Shown piece after piece: positions 12,501 to 25,076 of a DNA stretch of 35,000 nucleotides. Location: positions 52,501 through 87,500 of the forward strand of contig JAWQFJ010001830.1 of the NCBI GenBank assembly GCA_034096865.1, in the 5' to 3' direction. Under the pieces are notes generated by a model. It ran no database searches. It was not told the DNA's origin and saw only the letters and a program-made list of their open reading frames with translations. The stretch's first letter is position 1, and every line of letters starts with the position of its first letter. The translations under genes and the position numbers were made by a program. Source of the DNA: Theodoxus fluviatilis (taxonomy: Eukaryota > Mollusca > Gastropoda > Cycloneritida > Neritidae).

Positions 12501-12587
12501 TACTTGCTGGCGGAGGTCGGGGCGTTGGAGTACTGTCTCAAGCTGGGTGTCAAGCGAACCTTCCATGCCTTTCTGAAGCCTGGTAAG

Positions 12588-12621
<34 letters not shown>

Positions 12622-12802
12622 CTGCATGTGTGTGTGTCTGTATGTCTGTATGTGTGTATGTCTGTGGTTGTGTGCAGGGTGGCTGGGAAGGGGTGTATCT
12701 GTATGTGTGTTTGTATGTGTGTATATATATGTGCTCCTGTGTGTGTGTGTTTTCTGTGTGTGTGCCTTTGTGTTTGTGTGTGTGTCTTTGTGTGTCTGTG
12801 TC

Positions 12803-12838
<36 letters not shown>

Positions 12839-13075
12839 AAGTGTCTTTGTGTGTGTGTCTTTGTGTGTGTATATGTGTCTTTGTGTGTGTGTATGTGTCT
12901 TTGTGTGTGTGTGTGTGTGTGTGTGTGTCTTTGTGTGTGTGTGTGTCTGTGTCTTAGTGTGTGTGTGTGTGGAATGGGTGGGAAGGGGAGTGTTGTGTGT
13001 GTGTGTGCATGTGTGTGTCTTTGTGTGTGTGTCTTTATCTGTGTGTGTCTGTGTCTTAATGTGTGTGTCTGTGTC

Positions 13076-13110
<35 letters not shown>

Positions 13111-13626
13111 TTGTGTGTGGATTGGGTGGGAAGGGGAGTGTTGTGTGTGGTGTGCATGTGCGTGTCTTTGTGTGTGTGTCTTTATCTGTGTCTGTCTTTG
13201 TGTGTGTGTCTGTGTCTTTGTGTGTGTGTTTGTGTGTGGAATGGGTGGGAAGGGGAGTGTTGTGTGTGTGTGTGCATGTGTGTGTCTTTGTGTGCGTGTC
13301 TTTATCTGTGTCTGTCTTTGTGTGTGTGTCTCTGTCTTTGTATGTGTGTCTGTGGTTTGTGTGGAATGGGTGGGAAGGGGAGTGTTGTATGTGTGTGTGC
13401 ATATGTGTGTCTGTTTGTGTGTGTGTCTATCTATATCTGTATGTGTCTCTGTGTGCGAGTGTGTGTGCATGAAAACATGCATGCACTCTTGTGTATAAAT
13501 ATGCTAGTACACATTCTTGTGCGTGTGTGTGTATATGTGCTTTTGTGTGTGAGTGTGTGTGTGTGTGCATGATGTATGTGTTTGTGTGTATGTGTGTGTG
13601 TGTGTCTGCATGTGTGTCTGCGTGTA

Positions 13627-13672
<46 letters not shown>

Positions 13673-14541
13673 TGCATGTGTGTATGTGTGAGCATGTGTG
13701 CATGATGTGTGGTTGTGTGCATGTGTGTGCGCATGCGTGCGTGCGTGTGTATGTGTGTGTGTGTGTATTCCTCTGTTGTTGTGCTGAGGACACATTCAGA
13801 TTCTCTCTCATCATCAGTTCATGAAATATTGAACTACCATCACCTTTCTCTTACAGGCGACATCCCCATTGGCTACCGGTACGAAGCTCAAAATCAGGGT
13901 AAGATTTACAGTGCTATTTGTATCCAGGACTGAGTGTGTGAATGCTCCAGTGCTCATGAGTAGTGGGAAATCAGTATAATCATGTGAGAAAAGCAATTGC
14001 TCCGTTGCTGGGTGAGACAAATGTGAGAGTCTCTCCCACTAGACTCCCCCCAGTCGTCCCTCATGGCCTTGAAGTCTGTGCCACCAATTTAGTATCCACT
14101 TCCTTATGAATGTACCCCCCTGTGGGTTTGGGGTAAGAATTGACCCACCGCGTCTCCCTACGTGCTTCATAAGAGGAGAATAAATAGGGACACCGTGACT
14201 TGATTTGTGTTTACTTGATTCTAGTGATTGTTGTACTTAGTGGCCTTACATAGCCTACAAAGGCTGATAGGCCGTAAAACTCAATCCATCTATCCATCCT
14301 TATGAATGTAGCTGCATTGTGTAGTTTGAGTACCTGTAGCCTCACAAGTCTATATCTATTTTGAGAATGTGCAGCCTTTACATTTGTGTGGTGTGTGTTT
14401 TGAGTTCCAGTGGCCCTAGCTGTCTGTGAAGTGTATTTCAAGTAACTGTGACTACTAATCTGTAGTGTGTATCTTGAGTAACAATTCTGTGGTGTGTTGT
14501 TTAGTAGCCATGACCTACAAATCTGTGGTTGTATTTGAGTG

Positions 14542-14583
<42 letters not shown>

Positions 14584-17500
14584 TACATAACACTCTATGA
14601 ATCTGTGGTGTATATTTTGAGTAACTATGGCTCTAAAAATCTGTGGTGTTTTTTTTTATAGTAACCCTGCCCTACAAATATGTGGTGTTTATTTGAGTAT
14701 CTATGGCCCTACAAATCTGTGGTGTTGAGTATCTGTGGTGTTTGAGTAACTATGGCTCAAAAATCTTCTTTTCTTTTTTTAATAACCCTGCCCACAAATC
14801 TGTGGTGTTTATTTGAGTATCTATGGCTCTACAAATCTGTGGTGTTTGAGTATCTATGGCTCTACAAATCTGTGGTGTGGTTTGTTTTTTTCAGTAACCA
14901 TGACCTAAAAATTTGTGATGTGAATTTTGAGTAACTATAGTTCTACAAATCTGTGTGTGTTTTTTTGTATAACTATGGCTCTACAAATATTTTTTAAATA
15001 ATTATATTTTTTTAAAGTAACTAACTATGTCTCCGCAAATCTGTGGTGTGCTTTTTGCAGCGGAATCCAAGCTGCAGATCCCCTTGGAGAATTTCGACGA
15101 GGCCACGGGTGACTACAAGAAAGTGTGGGAAGACTTGAAGGCCTTCATCAGCCCTGGCAGGCAAAAAAACCAGATGCCCCCTCTCTTCTGTCTGGTAGGC
15201 AGCTCTCACCACCACTGTCTGTGTAATCCTCATCACTCTCACCACCACTGTCTGTGTAATCCTCATCACTCTCACCACCACCGTCTGTGTAATCCTCATC
15301 ACTCTCACCACCACTGTCTGTGTAATCCTCATCACTCTCACCACCACTGTCTGTGTAATCCTCATCACTCTCACCACCACTGTCTGTGTAATCCTCATCA
15401 CTCTCACCACCACTGTCTGTGTAATCCTCGTCACTCTCACCACCACTGTCTGTGTAATCCTCATCACTCTCACCACCACTGTCTGTGTAATCTAGCATGG
15501 CCACATGCTTTTTTGTTTATTAATTTCTACTTGATTTGCTGTATTTTCTGTATAGATCTCAGAAAGCTGATCACGGAACACTTTGATATTTAAAAATCGG
15601 ACAAAAAATAAACGAGTTATGTGCAATTAAAGACCAAAAATTTAGACCATTTTGTGGAACGTTTCTGGCTTAGAACAATAGCTAGCTCATGGCACCGTTC
15701 ATTGATTCAAAATAATGAAGTTTTTCAAATATTATCAGCATTTGTTATTAAAAATTGATAAAATTTGGTACTCTGAAAGAAAATGACATGCCGCATCCAA
15801 TGGTGTGCTCAAAAATTTTTGCAGTGCATTTGGAAATCGTCTAATTTGCATAAAATCTGCATTATATAAACAAAATATGCAGTATATTTATGACACTGTG
15901 ACAAAAGTTCGCCATTCACTAGGGGACCAACTTTGACAACACACAAACAAGGCTGCTTTTGTACATGTGGTGTTGGAAATAACACACGTCGATCAATAAA
16001 GCTTTCAAGAGATAGATAAGATAAAACGGGCTTTGTAAAGTATTCCTGTTTTGTTTTTTGTGCATTTGAATGTCTGAATGTATTGATATTTTACAAACAC
16101 AAAATGGGTCAGAGAAGGGCGACTCTCAGTTTCCATACACTGCACACGCTGGATCATTTCTAACTTATCTTACCCAAAATGGATCTCTAGTCAAAACATT
16201 TTTCTGCCCCTTTTGCACAAAAAGAGGGTTTTTGAGTGTGTAGTACAATCGTTTTTAGCGTTTTTAAGCGACTCTGACGGTCGTATCGCGATTTTGTCCA
16301 TTCATGGTCGAAACTTTGCTGGCTTCGCGGATCGCTTTCGCCTATCAGACAACAGCTTCGTCTACATATCATCACTGCTAGGCAGCGCAAAATTTACCAA
16401 AGTCGATCAAAAAACTCGTATTCATACAAATAATGAACCAATTCGAGTTTCTTTCTCAGATTATTCAGACTTTGTCCGATTATTACGACCGTAAGATAGC
16501 AGTAATTTGACATTCGCCTAAACACAGCTAAGCACTCCCGGCGTCACCACTTCTGATTGGCCAGTTCGTGTCACGTGACGGTGAGTTTCGTCTGCTACTC
16601 GCACTTACGTTATGGTCGAAGTAGTTTGATGTTTACTTCGTCCGCTGAACGCTGCCAAGAATAATGCGCGAATGAATAAAGTATGATTTCATAATTTTTC
16701 AGGATTAATACAAATTTATATCAAATACATCAGTTCAATTTAATCGAGTCAATTACCTATTCAATGTGTTTTCTTGATTGTAAATCACTAGACATACAAT
16801 GTCTGATGATGGTTACAACTGGACCAAATTTTGGGGGGGCTGTTTTGCTCATTTGAATGCAGTAATGATCAATAAAAGCATGGTTTGAAGTTTATCTGAG
16901 CTTGTTTTGTTCATATGTAATGTATACATAATTCCAAAGCAGTGTGTGTTGTATTTCAGAAAAAAAAGGAAAATTATATCTGATGGTGGTCGCGAAGGAC
17001 AAAAATGATTTGTTATTTTGAAATAGTACGTATCTACAATAAAGTTGCAAGTGTTGCACTGCAAACTGTACTTACACAGTTCACAATTGAGCAAGCATAA
17101 CATTTGTTTAAGGTTGTTAACAATCAGAAATAGCTTTACATTTTTGTCCTCCTGTAACCACCATCAGATGTCTAGCGTCGGCATTAACAAAGAATTACAG
17201 AAAACCCACAACAACTATTATCTTTTTATTCATAAATAAAGACACTTCATACACAACACTTTCATGAAACACAAACAAACAAATGAAAATATAGATTTTT
17301 TTTTCACCAGCATTGTCCACTTTTGGGTGGTAAACTTTTGTCTCAGTGTCATATATATAATATTTTTCACATAAATTTGATAAAAATTGTTGTAAATTAC
17401 TTAATAGTGTTGAAAGTGACAAATAATCTTGATCTGTGCATATAGACATACATTTCATTAAATAACGCAATTCGCATATTAATGAGCGGCAAGCTGATTG

Positions 17501-20500
17501 GCCAAAATGATAAATTGCATATCTTTCTTATTTTCTGTACGATTTTCTTCGTTTCTGCATCAATCTCATGGGAATGTCTTGCACTTAATATTTGGACAGA
17601 CATTTCCTCATAAAAGTATTATTTGCATATTTATTAGATGCATGCTAATTGGCAAAATTTTAATTAGCATAACGAAAAAGAATTTTTTTTTTGCATCAAG
17701 CTTGTCAGAATACCATGTACAGTCACACCTATCAGTAGCAAGATGAATAACTTAACACTGACTAAACTGGTTTATCTGAAACTGGCTCTATGCATATTAA
17801 TTATTAATTAGCCTCTCACATGTCACAATTTTATAGTTGTACACCACTGACGTCTATCAGGACTGTCCTGCACACCACTGACGTCCCTCCCTCGGAACGA
17901 GAGCTGCTGATCAGCCAAGACGTGGCAGCTTCCCAATGCCTGGGACCTAGGCGGTCGCCTACTTTGCCTATGCCTAAGGCCTTTTGCTAAAATAAAAAAT
18001 AGTTAGGCCTCAGCAAAAACAACAGAAGAAAGAAAAAAACCCAGACCTAGTCCTATCAGAAAAGGCCTACGCTGTGACACAATCTGACACCCCTACCAAG
18101 TTGCTTTTTTCGAGCGCCCGGGCTAGCAATGACACAGCGCGCGTCTATAAATAGCACTATTGAAGGGGTCAACGACTGTAATGGACTGGCCCAAGACTAA
18201 AAACTAACAGACTATGTGTGGCTCCCAGCGTTTCTCTCGAGCTGCGGCCAGCTGCTTCTTCCTTTTCGTAGACTTGCTGCGATGATACTGCACCGTCAGT
18301 TGCTTTTTTCGACACATGATTTGCGAGTAACAGGCAAGAACATGATCGAAGCGAGAGTAAAGTCAACTGGAGGCAGCCATGTTGTTTACGCAAGGAGCCA
18401 ATGAGGCCGCTTTATTTGGTCACGTGACCTGTTTCAGCCAATGTTCTCCAAACTTTCTTCCATGCCTTAGCGATAGAAAACGGCTTCTGATTGGCTTACA
18501 TCTATCAAGCCTTGTTAATATTCATGAGGTGCAGAGGCTAGCCGTTCCATACAGTATACTGCATGCGGCAATCGCATGAAAGGATCGTCTCTCTGATCGT
18601 TGAAGGAGGAGAGTGAATTTTGGGAATCAATAAAGGTTGATTATGATTAAGAACTTGATAGTACTCATGAAATTGTGCAGTTTTTGGTACTTTTACGCGT
18701 AATTTAAACCACATGAATAGCAGAGACGTATTCTAGGATGGTTCGAGAGTGAACTGACTCCAAAATCTAAAAATTGACGATTTCGTCATTTGGACCCCCA
18801 TTTACTGAAACATAGCCTTAAAACCATGTCACGGGCACCCAAAAAAATTAAAATCAACACGGTCGGACAACTACAAGTGATGGCTGACCCCAGCCCGGGC
18901 GCCATTTCGAGCGCCATTTCGAGCAGGGTTCCCCAGAGCGTTGCATAAAACCAAAGCGAAATCACAACACCCTTAAAAAATTAATATATCAGTAAAAAGC
19001 TGAAAGAATACAGATTCTAACGACATATGTCGTTTTAGGAAAAGTTGGATCGCAATAACTTAGAATTTAAATAGAAAATATGACACAAACTTACCTCCAT
19101 TTTTATCTGCTTCGGTCCAACGCATCAGAAAAGACACATACCAAACTGCTCAGTAAGGTGTCCTCTAATTGGCCCCAAAATTTGGACTTTATCCAATGAA
19201 AAACGACTTTGGTTTTCACGTTTTAAGAGAGAGAGCGCATCGCGAAGCCGCTTCGCGGTCGGTGCCAGTTTGCGTGACTCAAGTCGGAAGGCGTTTTATC
19301 CATTATTGTTCACAAAATACTCAAGATTTTGACACAAAAACAACATAAACTTTTTGTTCATACATTTATTTACAACTTTCATTCTGTCAGACATAACAAA
19401 TATTCATTACATTTAATGCATCGTCCTGCTAAAGTCAACCAATGCAGTCAAAGCGGGGAATTCCACGCTTTTGACTGGGGTTGTGGCCATGCTAGTGTAA
19501 TCCTCATCACTCTCACCACCACTGTGTGTAATCGTCATCACTCACACCACCACCGTCTGTGTAATCCTCATCACTCTCACCACCACTGTCTGTGTAATCC
19601 TCATCACTCTCACCACCACGTCTGTGTAATCCTCATCACTCTCACCACCACAGTGTGTAATCCTCATCACTCTCACCACCACCGTCTGTGTAATCGTCAT
19701 CACTCTCACCACCACCATCTGTGTAATCCTCATCACTCTCACCACCACTGTCTGTGTAATCCTCATCACTCTCACCACCACCGTCTGTGTAATCCTCATC
19801 ACTCTCACCACCACTGTGTGTAATCCTCATCACTCTCACCACCACTGTGTGTAATCCTCATCACTCTCACCACCACTGTCTGTATAATCCTCATCACTCT
19901 CACCACCACTGTCTGTGTAATCCTCATCACTCTCACCACCACTGTCTGTGTAATCCTCATCACTCTCACCACCACTGTCTGTGTAATCGTCATCACTCTC
20001 GCCACCACCATCTGTGTAATCGTCATCACTCTCACCACCACCATCTGTGTAACAGGGGTGAGGAAAGTGGAAATTTTTTGGTCGCCTAACGGGCTAGTAA
20101 ATTTTGAAATTTACTCGCCCAGACAGGTTTTTACTCGCCCAGACAATAATGAAGTTCGCAACACAAATACTTACAGTAAAACAATTTTATTCATGAAATA
20201 ATTGAATAAAGCAGTGTCCATGCATTATACAGTCTCAGAGAATGAACAATGCCAATTAGATTGCCCAAACGGTCGTTCGTTCTTGGCCAGTGCGTGTGCG
20301 GTTCTCATCAATGTGGCCACTCTGGTCCGCTGTGCTGCAGTGAGGGTCTTGACACATTCTCCAGCCTCTGTGTCTTCCGTTGGCTTCTTGGCATTTTCAT
20401 ATGCCTTCAGTCGCATGATGTGACCCTTAGATGTTTCATGATGCTTGATGGTTTCAAGCTTGAAACTTCGGTTCCCCTGTACCCACGTTTCCACACCGTA

Positions 20501-23500
20501 TCGCTGACCCACATCTTTCGCGTACGAGCAAGCATCACAAAACATCGCGTTCTGTGTTTCATCGTACCTGAGCCAGGGCCTGTTGTTCTGCCAAGACGCC
20601 AAAAACTTTCTCTCCCTTCCCTGTTCTTCATAAATCTTGTTGTAATTGGCCTTTTCTTCAGTTGTTTTGGTTTTTTGGGGAGGCGGCTCACTAACATTCG
20701 TCAAGAATCGCCACATGATGAAAGATGCGATAGAACGCAAACGACAAATTATTGCTTTCTGATTAGTCAAATGGCCATTGCTTAGAACAGAAATGAATTC
20801 TGATTGGTTGCGACTAGCCATGATCATGGTTATTTTTAGCCCGAAGTTTCTTCGGTTCGTATTATGGTTATTGAGCGCGACACGTGGACATAGGCACCCG
20901 AAATAAAGACGCTGAACAACGCAAAAACATTTGGTCGCCAGTCGGGCGAGTGCTTTTACCATTTTTGGTCGCCCGGACACATTTTTAGTCGCATCGGGCG
21001 ACCGGGCGAGTGCTTTTCAGCACCCCTGTGTAATCCTCATCACTCTCACCACCACTGTCTGTGTAATTGTCATCACTCTCACCACCACCGTCTGTGTAAT
21101 CGTCATCACTCTCGCCACCACCGTCTGTGTAATCCTCATCACTCTCACCACCACTGTCTGTGTAATCCTCATCACTCTCTCCACCACTGTCTGTGTAATC
21201 GTCATCACTCTCACCACCACCATGACTTGAATCATCATCACTGCCACCACCACCATCATGATTATAGTCATTTTCTCTAACACCGTCACTATAATCATCA
21301 TCACCACTACCACCACCATGTGTGTAATAGTCATCACTCTCACCACCACCATCACTTGAATCACCATCACTACCACCAGCATCACCACCACTGTAATCAT
21401 CATCACCACCACCATCACCATCATGATTATAGTTGTCTTCTGTACCCCCATCAACAAGATCCATGTCAATACACACACACACACACATACACACACACGC
21501 ACACATATAAACACACAAAACACAGACATATACATACACATTTTGTTGTTCGTCCGTCGAGTCGACGAGGACCACTCTAGTCATCTGAGGGTTTCTGGGA
21601 CTGGCTCTGTCTGTGCGTGCACAGATGGCTGATGAGGCCGATCCTGGCACGGAAGGTTCTGGGACAAAATGGACATGGGACGAATGGGAGCTCCAGGAGG
21701 GTTGATAGAACGGGCCTTTCGGGCTTGTGGCTTCTTTTCTGCGGCGATGATCCTGTTGACTTCACATGCTTTAGCGCCTTTGTAGATGGAGGAGCGCCAG
21801 GTGGCTCTATTCATTGCGGAGTGTTCCCGCGTGCCTGGGTTGATGGCAAACGCTTTCAGTGAGGCTTTCAGAATATCTTTGAACCGTTTCTTCTGCCCAC
21901 CGTGGGACCGCCGGCCATGTTGCAGCTCGCCGTAGAGGAGTCGTTTGGGCAGCCTCTCATCTGGCATACGTGCTACGTGCCCTGCCCAGCGAAGCTGGGA
22001 CTGCATCAGGATGGTGAAGATGCTGGGGAGTCCTGCTCTGGCCAGTACTTCTGTATCTGGGACCCCGTCCTGCCACTTTACGCCGAGGATTTTTCTGAGG
22101 CTTGTTGTGTGGAAATGATTCAGCTTCTTGGCATGACGTTGATACACTGTCCATGTCTCGCATGCATAGAGCAGCGTAGGGAGCACCACTGCCCTGTATA
22201 CTTTCAGCTTGGTCTGGGTGGTGATGCCTCTCCTGCCCCACACATTTGGGTATAGTCTTCCGAAGGAGGAGCTTGCTCTGGCAATTCTGACGTTCACTTC
22301 ATCGTCGATGGTGACATTCTGAGATAGTGTGCTGCCTAGATACCTGAAGCGGTTCACTGTGTTGAGTCTCTGGCCGTTGACATTGATGTTGGGCTCAATA
22401 CATACACAACACACACACTCAGGGAACACATGCACTTATACACAAAATGCACACACACACACACACTAGTTAAATGGAAACATACACAAACACACGCACG
22501 CACACACTTATGAACATTACATGCACACACTGAGCAAGGCATTGCAGTACAGTCTACAGGGCTGATCCATGTCTTTGCTGCATGCAGGGTGCGGATCGCG
22601 ACAAGCTGGCCGAGTGTCTGCAGGCGCTGGGATACTTGGTAGGCAATGAGGATGCCTCAGACCTCTACTCCCATGTGGATGCCTCAGTGCTCTACTCCCG
22701 CATCTGGTCCCTGGAGGCGATGGTGGGGGAGCTCTACCTCTGTGTGATGTCACAGGCACGCTCTGAAATGCAGATACTGACCAACCTCAAGTCCAGCAGC
22801 TGGGACGACAAGCAGGACGCCCGGTAAGAGTGGGGGAGTGGGGAGGAGTGAATGGGTGGGGGAGGATGAGGGAAAAGATGATGATGCATGAAATGGTCTC
22901 TGAGCCTGTGTAGGTTATGTAAGGTCCATTGATTTCGAAAATCACTAGAGGTGAGCTGGTCAGAGGCATTCTGTGAACCCGAGTCAGTGGTGAATCTGGC
23001 AAAGTTCGCAATGAATGCGTAATAGACTTGTATGTATGTGTATTCTTGTTATGCGCAGATTTCACACCTCGAAGGCATGCTCAATGCGCAACATAGTCAC
23101 CAAAACAAAGGTTATTGGCTAAAAAGATGTGTTTTTAGTCCTTTTTTAATATCTTCTAGACTCCATGACTTTCTGAGTCGTTCTGGAATGCTGTTCCAAC
23201 ACTTTGGACCTGTAAAGGAAAATGACCTGTTACCATAAGCTTTTGTTTTTTTCTTTGGAACATCTATGAGTTTTCTACTTGAAGATCTTAAATTTCGCAC
23301 TGGCTTGTAGTCTTTTAGCAGTTCTTGCAGATAGACAGGAGCATTGTCTGTGACACATTTAAAAGCGATGCAGAGAACCTTATATTTGATTCGACTATGC
23401 ACCGGGAGCCAATGAAGGCTTTTCAAAATTGGCGTCATGTAGGCCCTCCTGGGAGGGCGTTCAACAATCCTGGCGCCAATATTTTGAAGGCGCTGGAGTC

Positions 23501-25042
23501 GGTAGAGTTGTTTTTGAGTAGATCCTGCCAACACACTGTTGCAGTAGTCTAGAAGAGATGAAACAAGAGTTACAACAAGTGTCGAAGTGGATGACTTTGT
23601 ATGAGAATTTCTTATGCTAACTATTCTACGCAGCTGTAAATGAGCTGCTGATATCAAATGGCCCACGTGTTTATCAAGAGATAGTTGCCTGTCAATGTGT
23701 AAACCCAGGTATCTTAGACTTGACCCTTCGCGTTACAGCATTGTGCCAAAAATAGTTCATTCTGACACTATTTTTCTCTCCACTTTTTACAGAAATCATT
23801 CAGATGTCAAAACTTGTTTCCATTTCAACACAAACATTTTGTTTTATCGAACAAACGCTTGTTTATTGCCTCAACAAGAGTAAGTTATGAATTTTGTGCG
23901 AAATAGTCATAGAACTACTTTAACGGTGTATTTCAGGGAGCAGATCAGCTATGGCACAAGCCTCTCATGTGACCTCCATTTGCATAAATTGGATGAAAAC
24001 CTTCCATCACATGATGTCAACTGGGCTAGAGATACTTTCGCTGGTAGGCGAAGTCTCTAATGAACTAGAATGGGTCAGAGTAAGACCAAAGTCAAGTGTT
24101 GATTTCTCAAGTCATTTGCCTTTTACAAATACCAACATAGCGAGATGAGATGGGCCTATTGCTATGTAAGGCCCATTGATCATGAAAATCACTCGAGCTG
24201 GTTAGAATAACAGCAAGTTTAGTGTCCATTCCTCCAGTTATGATCCCCCTGTGGGTTCGGGGTAAGAATTGACCCACCGCGTCTCCCTACGCGATTCGTA
24301 AGAGGCGAATAACTAGGGACACCATGACTTGTTTAGCGTTTACTCAAAACTGTTCAAAAGATGTTCGTGCTTAATGGCCTTACATAGCCTACAAAGCCTG
24401 ATAGGCCATAAAACACCAACCAACCGACCAACCAATCCTCCAGTTATGATGGATATTTATGGCCTAGGCAAAAATAAAAATAGTTGTGGTTATGGTAACC
24501 TGTCAGGCCTTGTATAACCCATCTCCTCTGGAGTTTCCACTCTGTACTGGAACCTTCTACAGGGTTCCAGGACTCCCAAGAGTAATTTTCACCTTGGCTG
24601 CAGGCTGTCTTTTACAGAATGATGGAACGGTTATCTCCATGCAGTGCAACTTGCAATGAAGTTCCGTGCCCATTGCACCGGCCACCTGTGGGTTGGGGGG
24701 GCCAGAATAGACCCACCGCGTTTCCTTATGCCATTCCTAAGAGGCGAATAAATAGGGATATCGTGGCTTGATTTGCGCTTATTCTAAGCTATTCTTGTGA
24801 TGGTCGTGCTCAGTGGCATACATAACCAGAGCTGCCAAGTGCTACGATTTAGGCGTAGCATGCTACGATTTCGACGTGCTTGCTACGATGCTACGATCGT
24901 CAGGAAAAAACTACGATTTTTCAAAGCCTGGAACTGAACTTTTGACCATCACAAAGAAACACCCACACATACACACACACCCCCCGCTTTACGCTGGCGG
25001 TTCAGCGCTGAGCGTCAAACTGAACTTTTGACCGTCACACAG

Positions 25043-25076
<34 letters not shown>

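Noticed and set aside
12429..13498. Cys/Val-rich and His/Thr-rich ORFs of 300 codons or more
   Set aside because: TG/CA dinucleotide repeats read in frame; only the first ~50 codons on + are mael exon 4.
16213..16494. 93-codon + strand ORF inside the 4-kb element
   Set aside because: No recognisable domain, average codon content, and similar short ORFs overlap on the other strand.
23053..23120. Candidate mael exon after GTTATGCGCAG ([12 protein letters not shown]...)
   Set aside because: It hits a stop after about 20 codons without a donor and is the 3' UTR end of the antisense LINE. The exon at 23937-24043 fits phase and sequence.
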